A DNA stretch of 64,000 bases from Winogradskya humida (GTDB lineage Bacteria; Actinomycetota; Actinomycetes; Mycobacteriales; Micromonosporaceae). The stretch lies in NCBI RefSeq assembly GCF_016862215.1, contig NZ_BOMN01000136.1, positions 1 to 64,000 of the forward strand, read 5' to 3'. Both the position numbers and the translations under genes were made by a program. This document shows positions 16,654 through 23,919 of the stretch, one piece after another; position 1 is the stretch's first letter; the number at the start of each line of letters is the position of its first letter. Under the pieces are notes generated by a model. The model had not been told where the DNA came from. It saw only the letters and a program-made list of their open reading frames with translations, and ran no database searches.

Positions 16654-17772
16654 TTACTCCTGGAGCATCGTGGCGAAGAAGCTCGTGAGACCCCGGGGCG
16701 AGTCCGGGGCGAAGCAGTTCTCGAGGCCCCGGGCTGAGGCCTCGGCCGAGACCGCGGCGCGGGCGAACATCGCCGTCTCATACTCGGCGAGGGCGGCCTC
16801 GACGTCGTCGCCGTGTCTGACGAGGGCGAGCGCCAGGTCGAGCCCGTCGAGCATGGCGAGGTTGGCGCCCTCGCCGGCGAACGGCGACATGACGTGCCCG
16901 GCGTCGCCGATCAGGGTCACGCCGGGCACGCGCTCCCAGCGGTGCCCGATCGGCAGGGCGAGGATCTGGCGAGCGGCGATGGTGTCGTCGCTGCGCCGGA
17001 TCAGGTCCAGCAGACCGGGGTCCCAGCCGGCGAAGCGGGTCAGCAGGAAGGCGCGTGCGGCGTGCGGGTCGCTCCAGTCCACGCCGCTGGTGGCCAGCCA
17101 GTCCTCGGGCACGCGCATCGACACGCCCAGCTCGATGTCCCGGCCGCCGTGGCCGATCATGCCCTGGTTGTCCGACAGCGCGAAGTACATCCCCGGCCCG
17201 GTGAGCGCCGCCGAGTCCGGGTACCGTTGCGCCGCATCGGTGATGCGCAGCCCCGCGTAGGTGATGCCGCTGTATTCCGGCGCTGCCCCGGAGACGAGCG
17301 GACGGATCCGCGACCAGGTCCCGTCGGCTCCGACGAGCAGGTCGGCAGCGGTGCTCGTACCGTCAGCAAAAGTGATCCTGCCCGCGACCGCCTCGACCAC
17401 CCTGTGTCCCCATTGGATCCGGCCGGGGTCGAGAGAGCCGATCAGCAGGCCACGCAGCTGTCCGCGGTCGATCTCCGGGCGGGTGCCGTGGTCGTCGCCC
17501 GGGTCGAAGCTGATGAGCGCGGTGGCGGCCTTGTCGAGAACCCGGACCGTCTGGCCCTGCGGGTGGGTGAGCGCGCGGAACTGGTCGTAGAGGCCGGCTT
17601 CCCGCAGCGCCCGCTGGCCGGCGTCCTCGTGGATGTCGAGTGACCCGCCCTGGCCCCGGCCCTGCGGAGAGCCATCGGATTCGTAGACGGTGCAATCGAT
17701 GCCGTGCAGTTGCAGGACCCGGGCGAGCACCAGACCGCTCAGTCCCGCACCGACAATGGCGACGGACCTCAT
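16654..17772 (-). CDS. TetX-like FAD-dependent monooxygenase
   Basis: A 372-residue class A flavoprotein monooxygenase. FAD-binding motifs are the N-terminal VAIVGAGLSGLVLARVL (GxGxxG), VGADGTWSRIR (DG motif) and LIGDAGHVMSPFAGEGANLAM (GD motif). The overall pattern resembles TetX and related drug- or aromatic-compound hydroxylases. Start at the ATG at 17772, overlapping the stop of the upstream 93-residue gene (ATGA). The operon diverges from a TetR regulator with tetracycline-repressor-like character, so an inducible antibiotic-modifying role is plausible but unproven. Confidence 0.88.
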   Translation of the reverse strand: MRSVAIVGAGLSGLVLARVLQLHGIDCTVYESDGSPQGRGQGGSLDIHEDAGQRALREAGLYDQFRALTHPQGQTVRVLDKAATALISFDPGDDHGTRPEIDRGQLRGLLIGSLDPGRIQWGHRVVEAVAGRITFADGTSTAADLLVGADGTWSRIRPLVSGAAPEYSGITYAGLRITDAAQRYPDSAALTGPGMYFALSDNQGMIGHGGRDIELGVSMRVPEDWLATSGVDWSDPHAARAFLLTRFAGWDPGLLDLIRRSDDTIAARQILALPIGHRWERVPGVTLIGDAGHVMSPFAGEGANLAMLDGLDLALALVRHGDDVEAALAEYETAMFARAAVSAEASARGLENCFAPDSPRGLTSFFATMLQE

Positions 17773-18050
17773 CGGCGTACGCCGGTGAGCGGCAGGGTCA
17801 TCATCGAGGCCCTCGCCTTTCCGGTCATCGTGCCGCCGTCGATCGCAGCGGTGCATTCCAGCGTCATCGCGAACGGCGACGTGATCGCGGCCTTGAACCG
17901 GATCTCCGCCCCGTCGGCGTGACCGTCCGTGATGGCGGTGCCGTCGAAGGTCCCCGTGAGAACGTCCCCGGCGGTGTGGCAGATCAGGATCGCCTGCCGG
18001 TCAGCGCCGCGAGGAGGCGTGACAGTGAGTGTCCAGGTGCCGTCGATCAT
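17769..18050 (-). CDS. Small beta-rich hypothetical protein
   Basis: A 93-residue protein beginning MIDGTWTLTVTPPRG, with repeated short beta-strand patterns (DVLTGTFDGTAI, GAEIRFKAAI, MTLECTAAIDGGTMTGKA). Similar small proteins with the DGTW...TLTF...GTMTG pattern occur in many actinobacteria without assigned function. The ATG at 18050 is preceded by GGAAGG; its stop overlaps the monooxygenase start. First gene of a three-gene operon under the twin palindromes at 18072-18119. Confidence 0.8.
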   Translation of the reverse strand: MIDGTWTLTVTPPRGADRQAILICHTAGDVLTGTFDGTAITDGHADGAEIRFKAAITSPFAMTLECTAAIDGGTMTGKARASMMTLPLTGVRR

Positions 18051-18071
18051 GACAATTCCTTCCCTTGGCAA

Positions 18072-18119
18072 CAGTCGTATACGTAGTACGCGACCAGTCG
18101 ATTACACCGTATACGACTG
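18072..18119. promoter_or_regulatory. Twin operator palindromes in TetR divergent promoter
   Basis: CAGTCGTATACG (18072-18083) and its exact reverse complement CGTATACGACTG (18108-18119) flank a 24-nt spacer. Each arm holds the self-complementary octamer CGTATACG, with centres 32 bp apart, about three helical turns. Two TetR dimers could therefore bind the same DNA face between the monooxygenase operon and the TetR gene. Confidence 0.7.
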
Positions 18120-18151
18120 CCACACGTCAACGACTGCACCTCCGGGCCGGA

Positions 18152-18157
18152 TATGGT
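18152..18157 (+). promoter_or_regulatory. Candidate -10 for TetR gene
   Basis: TATGGT lies 36 nt upstream of the ATG at 18194 and downstream of the twin operators. No convincing -35 is seen. Confidence 0.35.
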
Positions 18158-18193
18158 GTAAGCGACCCGTCACGCATCGGAAGGCCAGCCAGG

Positions 18194-18901
18194 ATGCCCG
18201 AACTGCAGCCCGTGATCTGGACCCGCCTGACGGGCCAGGGGCGCGGGCCGGCCCGCGCCCTCGACCACCGGATGATCGTCGAGGCGGCGATCGCGATCGC
18301 GGACGAGGAGGGTCTCGACGCGCTCTCCATGCGCCGGATCGGGTCGCGCATGGGCCATAGCGCGATGGCGCTCTACCGGCATGTCGGCAACAAGACCGAC
18401 CTGATCGAGCTCATGTACGACGACGTCCTCGGCGAGCTCGACCTGACCGGCGGCCCCCGCGGCGACTGGCGCGCCCGGCTGTCCGCGCTGATCCACGACT
18501 ACCGGCGACTGCACCACCGCCACCCCTGGATCATCGGGCTCGGTCAGCGGCCGAGCTTCGGCCCGAACTTCCAGAACGTCATGGACCACGCGCTCGGCTG
18601 CGTCGCCGATCTCGGTCTCGGGATCGGCGCGATGGTCGACCTGGCATTGACGCCTCTGCAGTTCGCCCGGGGCTTCGTGCAGGAGGAGCTCGCCGAGGCG
18701 GAGGAGCAGCGCCGCACCGGCCTGGACGAGGCCGGGTGGCGCCAACACGTGACACCGCTTGTCGTCCAGCTGGTCGAGTCCGACGACCACCCGCACCTCA
18801 AACGGATGATCACCGAGACGGACGGCGCCGCGGAGGAGCCCGACGCCGCCTTCGACCGCCGCCTCACGATGATCCTCAACGGTCTGGCGGCGAGCCTGTG
18901 A
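18194..18901 (+). CDS. TetR-family regulator with tetracycline-repressor-like C-domain
   Basis: A 235-residue repressor. The HTH reads IVEAAIAIADEEGLDALSMRRIGSRMGHSAMALYRHVGNKTDL, the TetR_C type in which MALYRHV is characteristic. The C-terminal domain (RHPWIIGLGQRPSFGPNFQ onward) binds the inducer in this family. I start at the ATG at 18194 (MPELQPV); the open frame upstream runs through the operator region. It probably represses the divergent monooxygenase operon and itself through the twin palindromes. Confidence 0.9.
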   Translation: MPELQPVIWTRLTGQGRGPARALDHRMIVEAAIAIADEEGLDALSMRRIGSRMGHSAMALYRHVGNKTDLIELMYDDVLGELDLTGGPRGDWRARLSALIHDYRRLHHRHPWIIGLGQRPSFGPNFQNVMDHALGCVADLGLGIGAMVDLALTPLQFARGFVQEELAEAEEQRRTGLDEAGWRQHVTPLVVQLVESDDHPHLKRMITETDGAAEEPDAAFDRRLTMILNGLAASL

Positions 18902-20087
18902 AGCCTCGGGACGACGGGACCAGGGCTGCTGCCGCGGGTGCGGCGAAACAGACCACGGCGCAGACCGCGAGCACCGTACCCATGCCAAAGGTGTTGATGG
19001 CCGGCGCGATGAGCGCGAGACCGGCGGGCGCGAGGCCGTAGGACAGCAGGAAGTCCAGGGAGGACACCCGCGCGAGCCGGTCCGGATCCACCTCGCGCTG
19101 GGTCGCGGTGAACCACGGCACGTTGAACAATTCGATGCCGAACCCGGCCACCACGTAGGTCGCCACGATGAACGCCGGGTGCACGGGCAGCAGCAGCCCC
19201 AGCGGCACAAGACCATAGAGCGAGAGCCCGGCCAGCGCGGACCACCCCGGCGTCCGCGGCCGCCAGCGCCCGATCAGAAGAGCACCCCCGAGAGCCCCCA
19301 ATGTGTACGCCGTGAGCGCCGCGGCAAGCACAGTCTCGCTGTGGTACCGATCGCGACTGATCAGCGGCAGCGCCACCCCCGTGGCCGAGTATCCGGTGGC
19401 GATCACCGCCGTCAGCGCCCCCAGCCCCGCGAGGAACCAGGGATGCCGGCGCGCCTCCCTGACGCCGTCGGCGAACTCGCTCAGCACCGCCGGCCGCCCG
19501 CCGGCCACCACCCGCACCCCGGCGCCGCCTTTCGGGGCCAGCGCCGCCACCAGCCACAGACACCCGGTCCCGAGCAGCAGCAGGGGAATGCTGACAACCA
19601 CCGCAAGCAGCGCGGTCAGCCCCGGAGCAAGCAACGTTGTCACCCGCACGGCAAGCGTGATCGCCGCATTGGCCTGCTGCCGCTGCGGCCCCGCAACAAC
19701 CTCGGCGGCCAACGCCTGAAAAGCCGGCCGGCACGCCCCCTGCCCGACCCCCGTCACAGCAACCGCAACAGCCGCCAGCACCAGCGAATGCCCCAGCCCC
19801 CACGCGGCCACGGGAGCCGCCCCGCTCGCCATCAACCCCGACCACAGCACCACCCCGCGCCGGGAATACCGATCGGCCAGCACCCCACCCACCGGAACGG
19901 CACCGACAAACCCCACGATGCGCACGGCAAGCAGCAACCCGAGCTGCGTAGCCGTCAGCGTATGGTCGAGCACGGCGAGCCCGAGCAGGAAGGGCAGTGC
20001 CCAGGTCGCCAGCCCCGAGGCCGCGGTGCCGGTCCAGAGCCGCAGGAACGGCGCGTTTCGCAGCAGCGGCCCGTCGATGACGGTCAC
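18876..20087 (-). CDS. MFS transporter
   Basis: A 403-residue major facilitator protein with about 12 hydrophobic segments. It carries the loop 2-3 motif GGVLADRYSRRGVVL (GxxxDRxGRR-like) near residue 62 and VTGVGQGACRPAFQALAAEVV in helix 4-5, typical of drug-exporter MFS. GTG start at 20087 overlaps the stop of the upstream CGNR gene (GTGA) with GGGAGG about 10 nt before it. The 3' end overlaps the convergent TetR gene by 26 nt. Substrate unknown; the position beside a TetX-like operon fits resistance. Confidence 0.88.
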   Translation of the reverse strand: MTVIDGPLLRNAPFLRLWTGTAASGLATWALPFLLGLAVLDHTLTATQLGLLLAVRIVGFVGAVPVGGVLADRYSRRGVVLWSGLMASGAAPVAAWGLGHSLVLAAVAVAVTGVGQGACRPAFQALAAEVVAGPQRQQANAAITLAVRVTTLLAPGLTALLAVVVSIPLLLLGTGCLWLVAALAPKGGAGVRVVAGGRPAVLSEFADGVREARRHPWFLAGLGALTAVIATGYSATGVALPLISRDRYHSETVLAAALTAYTLGALGGALLIGRWRPRTPGWSALAGLSLYGLVPLGLLLPVHPAFIVATYVVAGFGIELFNVPWFTATQREVDPDRLARVSSLDFLLSYGLAPAGLALIAPAINTFGMGTVLAVCAVVCFAAPAAAALVPSSRGFTGSPPDR

Positions 20088-20617
20088 GAGGGTGTGTCCT
20101 CCCGCGCCCTGCGCCGCTCCCGCAGCGAGGCCGTCTTCACCCGGTCCTGGCACCGGGTCGAGCAGAACTGCTGGCTCCTGTTCCTGGTGCTGTCGAGGAA
20201 GACCCGCTCGCACCGGGGCGCCTGGCACCCCTTGATCCGGACGAAATCCCCGCTGCCGAGCAGCATCCCCGTAGCGATGACCAGGTGGGTGCTCTCGCCG
20301 CCGGTGGACGAGACGAACTGCAGGTGCCAGAAGCCGCCCGGCCCGCGCCGCGCCATCCGCGGGCGGGCGTCCATCAGGTCCAGCAGAGCGTTCAACCGCT
20401 CCGCCGCGGCCGCCGTATCCCCGGCGGCCACGGCACGCAGAATCATCCACAGCTCGCGACCCGTGTCGCCGAGGACCGCCACCTCGGGCAGAGACCGAGT
20501 CGGCTCCGAAGGGAGCGGTTTCCCGTGCGCAAAGGCCGGGCCGACCGCATTGGCCAGCGCAAACGCATCCTGAACAGCGAGCATCCAGTGCTCGTCGAGC
20601 TCCATGCCGCCGAGCAT
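20084..20617 (-). CDS. CGNR zinc-finger (ABATE-type) regulator
   Basis: A 177-residue protein. The N-terminal part (DEHWMLAVQDAFALANAVG) matches the ABATE stress-sensing domain. The C-terminus is a CGNR-type zinc finger with Cys pairs in KGCQAPRCERVFLDSTRNRSQQFCSTRCQDR. Such proteins are thought to act as regulators, often of an adjacent transporter. ATG at 20617 or 20605 (MELDEHW); neither has a strong ribosome site. Translationally coupled to the MFS gene. An AT-rich TATATA stretch (20639-20645) about 22 nt upstream is the likely -10. Confidence 0.85.
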   Translation of the reverse strand: MLGGMELDEHWMLAVQDAFALANAVGPAFAHGKPLPSEPTRSLPEVAVLGDTGRELWMILRAVAAGDTAAAAERLNALLDLMDARPRMARRGPGGFWHLQFVSSTGGESTHLVIATGMLLGSGDFVRIKGCQAPRCERVFLDSTRNRSQQFCSTRCQDRVKTASLRERRRAREDTPS

Positions 20618-20672
20618 GCCATCATCAGCAGTTACTGTCTATATAAATTTAGCCAGTGACAGATAGCCCGCT

Positions 20673-21500
20673 TCAGTCCGTGGCCAGGAGGCGATCGAGC
20701 CAGGAGATGCGGGCTTCGCGGGCGGCCCGGCTGACGCGGGCGTCCGGGGCGGTCCAGTCGAAGACGTGGTAGCCGCCGGACCAGATGTGCAGTTCGGCCT
20801 GGCCGCCGGCCTGCCAGATGCGGGCGGCATAGGCCATGGCCTCGTCCCGCAGGGATTCGGCGGAGCCTGCGTCGGTGAACGCGGACGGGAGTCCGGAGAG
20901 ATCGGTGGCACGGGCGGGTGCCGCGTAGGGCGGGACATCCGGGCCACCGCGGGCGTCGCCGAGCAGGGCGGTCCAGCCGACGCCGTTCCAGGTGGCGTCC
21001 CAGATGTCGCGGCCGGCCATCTGGCGTACCGATCCGCTGTTGTTGCGGTCGTCGAGCATCGGGCACATCAGCCATTGCCCGAGCAGCCGGGGGCCGCCCT
21101 GATCACGGACCCGCAGGGCAAGGGCGGCGGTCAGCCCACCGCCGGCGCTCGTGCCCGCGGCGATGATGCGCTGCGGGTCGATGCCGAGTTCATCGCCGTG
21201 CTCCGCGGTCCAGAGCAGACCGGCGTAGACGTCGTCGATCGGTGCGGGGTAAGGGTTTTCGGGGGCGAGCCGATATCCGACCGAGAGCAGGGTGGCGCCG
21301 AACCGGTCGGCGGTGCCGAGCAGGTCGCCCAGGCCGATGCGGTGATCGCCGGTGAACATGCCGCCGCCGTGGGTGTGGTAGATCGCCGGGCGGGGCCCGG
21401 GTACGCCGATCGGCGTACAGATCAGCAGGGAGACACCGGGGTCACCGGGCAGGCCGGGCACCGTGCGTTCGGTGACGGCGAAACGGCCGCCATGGGTCAA
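20673..21500 (-). CDS. Alpha/beta hydrolase, HSL-type esterase
   Basis: A 275-residue esterase of the hormone-sensitive-lipase family. The oxyanion motif is HTHGGGMF, the nucleophile elbow GTSAGGG, and the catalytic His region WSGGYHVFDW. The only start in the open frame is a TTG at 21500. The protein lacks most of the roughly 40-50 residue N-terminal cap segment normal in this family, so it may be 5'-truncated. The frame is closed upstream by a stop near 21540. Activity is uncertain without the cap. Confidence 0.8.
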   Translation of the reverse strand: MTHGGRFAVTERTVPGLPGDPGVSLLICTPIGVPGPRPAIYHTHGGGMFTGDHRIGLGDLLGTADRFGATLLSVGYRLAPENPYPAPIDDVYAGLLWTAEHGDELGIDPQRIIAAGTSAGGGLTAALALRVRDQGGPRLLGQWLMCPMLDDRNNSGSVRQMAGRDIWDATWNGVGWTALLGDARGGPDVPPYAAPARATDLSGLPSAFTDAGSAESLRDEAMAYAARIWQAGGQAELHIWSGGYHVFDWTAPDARVSRAAREARISWLDRLLATD

Positions 21501-21593
21501 CGGTCGGCCGTTATCCGGCGCAGGGCACCCGGCGAAAGCTCACCGGACGCCCACGCCGCAAGTCTGCCCGCACCCCGGTCGATCGTGCCCTTA

Positions 21594-21803
21594 TTACTCA
21601 GCGATAAAAGTACGGGTGTGCCACAGCAGGACCGGCAGGCGCTCCCCCTCGACGCTCACGTAGTCGCCGGCGTGCCGGAAGTGCTCGTAGCCCGCCCCGA
21701 ACTGACACTTGTAACTGCTCTCCAGCGAATCGATCACCTGGACGCGATGCTCTTCGGGGAAGTGCCCGGGACCCCCGGATAGAAAGACTTTGATCGCTGC
21801 CAT
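21594..21803 (-). CDS. DUF5988 family small protein
   Basis: A 69-residue protein: MAAIKVFLSGGPGHFPEEHR, then GYEHF and the final LPVLLWHTRTFIAE. This pattern (GGPxxLPEEHR, GYEHF, LPVFxWxxRTxIAE) is that of DUF5988, small actinobacterial proteins often found near biosynthetic clusters. The ATG at 21803 has a strong GGAGGG 4 nt upstream, so the longer upstream frame is not used. It is transcribed away from the StrR-like gene. Function unknown. Confidence 0.85.
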   Translation of the reverse strand: MAAIKVFLSGGPGHFPEEHRVQVIDSLESSYKCQFGAGYEHFRHAGDYVSVEGERLPVLLWHTRTFIAE

Positions 21804-21938
21804 AACGCCCTCCGGATATACGTCATCCGCCGCCGGAGTCACCGCTGCGGACTCCGACCGGCAATTCTCGGGTGCGCGGGCGGCCCCGATAGGCGGGACA
21901 AGCCTGGTATTTAACGCCGGCGCGAGCTGCAACTACTC

Positions 21939-21958
21939 CCGTTGCACCGATGCAACGG
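21939..21958. promoter_or_regulatory. Perfect inverted repeat upstream of DUF5988 gene
   Basis: CCGTTGCA-CCGA-TGCAACGG, 8-bp arms with a 4-nt centre, 136 bp upstream of the DUF5988 start. It could be an operator or an RNA hairpin in the leader. Confidence 0.45.
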
Positions 21959-22083
21959 TCGGTGGAATGCGAAAGGCTTTTCACGCGCAGCCTGAATTTC
22001 TCGCAGCCGGGCTGCGCGCCCGCCCTCGTGGGGAGGCCGGCAGCGGCGGCGACTGCCACGCTACAACTCGTGACGCGGGGCTG

Positions 22084-22208
22084 GTTCAACGTTCAACTGA
22101 GTAGTCCAATTCGGTTGAACACGGCCGTTGCTACCCAGCCGAGGCAGCAAACCTCACTTTGAGCATCTGCACAACTACGCGAAGTGCGTCGATGGACCGA
22201 GGTTGAAC
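22084..22208. promoter_or_regulatory. StrR-box-like repeat cluster
   Basis: GTTCAAC occurs at 22084-22090 and 22091-22097; its reverse complement GTTGAAC occurs at 22114-22120 and 22202-22208. The pair GTTCAACTG (22091-22099) and CGGTTGAAC (22112-22120) with a 12-nt spacer closely resembles the Streptomyces griseus StrR site (GTTCGActG-N11-CagTcGAAC). It sits upstream of the StrR-like gene and of the DUF5988 gene. Confidence 0.6.
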
Positions 22209-22518
22209 ACCCTAAAAGGTACAAGTTGGAGGACATCGGCAGTGCTGCCATTAAATAACGAAATGCGACAAAGAGACAGACCGGTCGAAGCGATTCCGCA
22301 GAGCGCGCGGTTCGCGCACACCGCAATGCCCGATTTGCCCAGCCACCCGTTACCCCGCCGAGCGCCGACCGCCATGACCTGCCTTTTCTGACGGAAAACA
22401 ATGCCCCTGACACGACCGCGCAACCACAGTGACGTCGTATTTTCACTTCACGGCCGATCAATTCCTGTGAGATGCCTGCTGAACAGCTCAAATGAAGATC
22501 AAAGCTGTCACTGGGATG

Positions 22519-22548
22519 TTGACCACAGTAGATATGCCTTGCTAGGGT
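22519..22548 (+). promoter_or_regulatory. Sigma-70-type promoter for the StrR-like gene
   Basis: TTGACC (22519-22524), an 18-nt spacer and TAGGGT (22543-22548). The start site would be near 22555, giving a leader of about 70 nt to the ATG at 22624. Confidence 0.5.
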
Positions 22549-22563
22549 TTCCCCCGACCGCCC

Positions 22564-22583
22564 CTCCTGGGCTCTCGCAGGAG
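22564..22583 (+). other. Leader hairpin before the StrR-like gene
   Basis: CTCCTG and CAGGAG pair around an 8-nt loop, followed by AAAAATT. It lies in the predicted 5' leader. It is not a terminator on the plus strand, since A and not T follows. Confidence 0.4.
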
Positions 22584-22623
22584 AAAAATTTACCAGCCTT
22601 TAATAAGCGGTAGGGAAAAGGCT

Positions 22624-23838
22624 ATGTCCACATTCGTGAAGCGACACGGGGGATCGAATCGAATGAGCAAGGGCAACGGGAGTTTGCCATTGATCGAAAC
22701 CCGCCCCGCACGCGACACCGCCAAGAACGAGGCACCACAGTTCGCCTGGGACGCGGAGAGCGCGACGGTTGAGTGCGTATCGATCAGCGTGCTGCTCCCC
22801 GCGGACTCGCCGCGACTGACCGGAGAGGATGCCGAGCACGTCCGCCTGCTGGCGGCCACCGACGGCCAGCTGCCGCCCATCACCGTACACCGCCAGACCA
22901 TGCGCGTGATCGATGGTATGCATCGCCTTCAGGCAGCCGTGACGCGTGGACACGAGACCATCAACGTCCGTTTTTTCGACGGCTCCGACGAGGACGCGTT
23001 CGTCCTGGCCGTGCAGCTCAACGTCGGCCACGGGCTCCCGCTCACCCGGGCGGACCGGACCGCCGCGGCCCGGCGCATCATCTCCCTGCACTCGACCTGG
23101 TCCGACCGGCTGATCGCCTCGGTGTCCGGTCTTTCCGCGGGGACCATCCGGGCCCTGCGCAAGGAATGCGGTGAACCCAAGGCGGTGGCCGCCCGGGTCG
23201 GCCGGGACGGCCGCGTGCGCCCCACCGACGCGGCGGCGGGCCGGCTGGCGGCGAGCCGGGTCGTCACCGAACAACCCGACGCGTCGCTGCGGGAGATCGC
23301 CCGCCGGGCCGGTGTCTCACTGGGCACGGCCCGCGATGTCCGGGAGCGGATGCAGCACGGCGAGGATCCGCTGCCACCGATGCAACGCACGAACAGACGG
23401 CTCGCGGCAGCGCAGGCCGAAGGACTGCACGAACCCGGCGCGACCGCCGACCATCAGCACGAATGCACCGCGGGAGCAGCCGGCGATCCCGCCTGCTCCG
23501 GCCAGCACGTCACCATCCTGACCGGAGCGAGGAACACCTCGCCGCGGTTGGCCGGTAACAGCCGCTTCCCCGGATTCGAAGCCGACGAGCAGATCCCTGA
23601 AGTACCCGAGCTGCTCAACAGCCTGATCCGCGATCCCTCGCTGAGGTTCACCGACAACGGCCGCAAACTGCTGCGCTGGCTGTCGACGGTCTCCTCGACG
23701 CTGCCGACGTGGAACCAGGTCGCCCCGACCGTACCCTCGCATTCCGCCTACATGGTGGCCGATCTGGCCCGCAAGTGCGCGGCCGAGTGGTCGAGCTTCG
23801 CGAACGAGGTAGCGAAGATGACCGACGTCGCCATGTGA
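22624..23838 (+). CDS. StrR-like ParB-fold pathway activator
   Basis: A 404-residue regulator of the StrR family (ParB-like nuclease fold plus HTH), which activates antibiotic clusters such as streptomycin and glycopeptides. The ParB N-domain runs from about residue 55 (VSISVLLPADSPR, PPITVHRQTMRVIDGMHRLQAA). The HTH is near residues 215-250 (PDASLREIARRAGVSLGTARDVRERMQHGEDPLPP), a pattern diagnostic for StrR homologues. ATG at 22624; a second ATG at 22663 is possible. StrR-box-like repeats upstream and before the ABC exporter operon suggest autoregulation and control of export. Control of the PKS/NRPS operon cannot be tested, as its promoter is outside the window. Confidence 0.92.
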   Translation: MSTFVKRHGGSNRMSKGNGSLPLIETRPARDTAKNEAPQFAWDAESATVECVSISVLLPADSPRLTGEDAEHVRLLAATDGQLPPITVHRQTMRVIDGMHRLQAAVTRGHETINVRFFDGSDEDAFVLAVQLNVGHGLPLTRADRTAAARRIISLHSTWSDRLIASVSGLSAGTIRALRKECGEPKAVAARVGRDGRVRPTDAAAGRLAASRVVTEQPDASLREIARRAGVSLGTARDVRERMQHGEDPLPPMQRTNRRLAAAQAEGLHEPGATADHQHECTAGAAGDPACSGQHVTILTGARNTSPRLAGNSRFPGFEADEQIPEVPELLNSLIRDPSLRFTDNGRKLLRWLSTVSSTLPTWNQVAPTVPSHSAYMVADLARKCAAEWSSFANEVAKMTDVAM

Positions 23839-23862
23839 ACCGTCTCCACCGCACCACGAAAA

Positions 23863-23896
23863 CTGTGCCCCTTGCCGGGATCGGCGAGGGGCACAG
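23863..23896 (-). terminator. Terminator of the ABC exporter operon
   Basis: CTGTGCCCCT and AGGGGCACAG are perfect 10-bp arms extendable to 14 bp with one G-U pair. On the minus strand the stem is followed by TTTTCG, so it should end the ABC transcript (stop at 23920). It may also stop the converging StrR-like gene. Confidence 0.8.
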
Positions 23897-23919
23897 CCGC
23901 GTGCGGGGCGGACCCGGTG

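Larger units (their letters stand above)
21804..22623. other. Long non-coding control region, lower GC
   Basis: About 820 bp without a supportable gene. Base composition is visibly more AT-rich than the neighbours. It holds a perfect palindrome at 21939-21958, four copies of the GTTCAAC/GTTGAAC heptamer at 22084-22208, a promoter at 22519-22548 and a leader hairpin at 22564-22583. The short open frames here lack actinobacterial third-position bias and ribosome sites. Confidence 0.75.

Noticed and set aside
22128-22391. Short plus-strand frame (87 codons) in the AT-rich region
   Set aside because: No ribosome site, no GC third-position bias, no recognisable motif.
22564-22583. Hairpin before the StrR-like gene as a terminator
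   Set aside because: On the plus strand it is followed by A, not T; on the minus strand the T-run precedes the stem.
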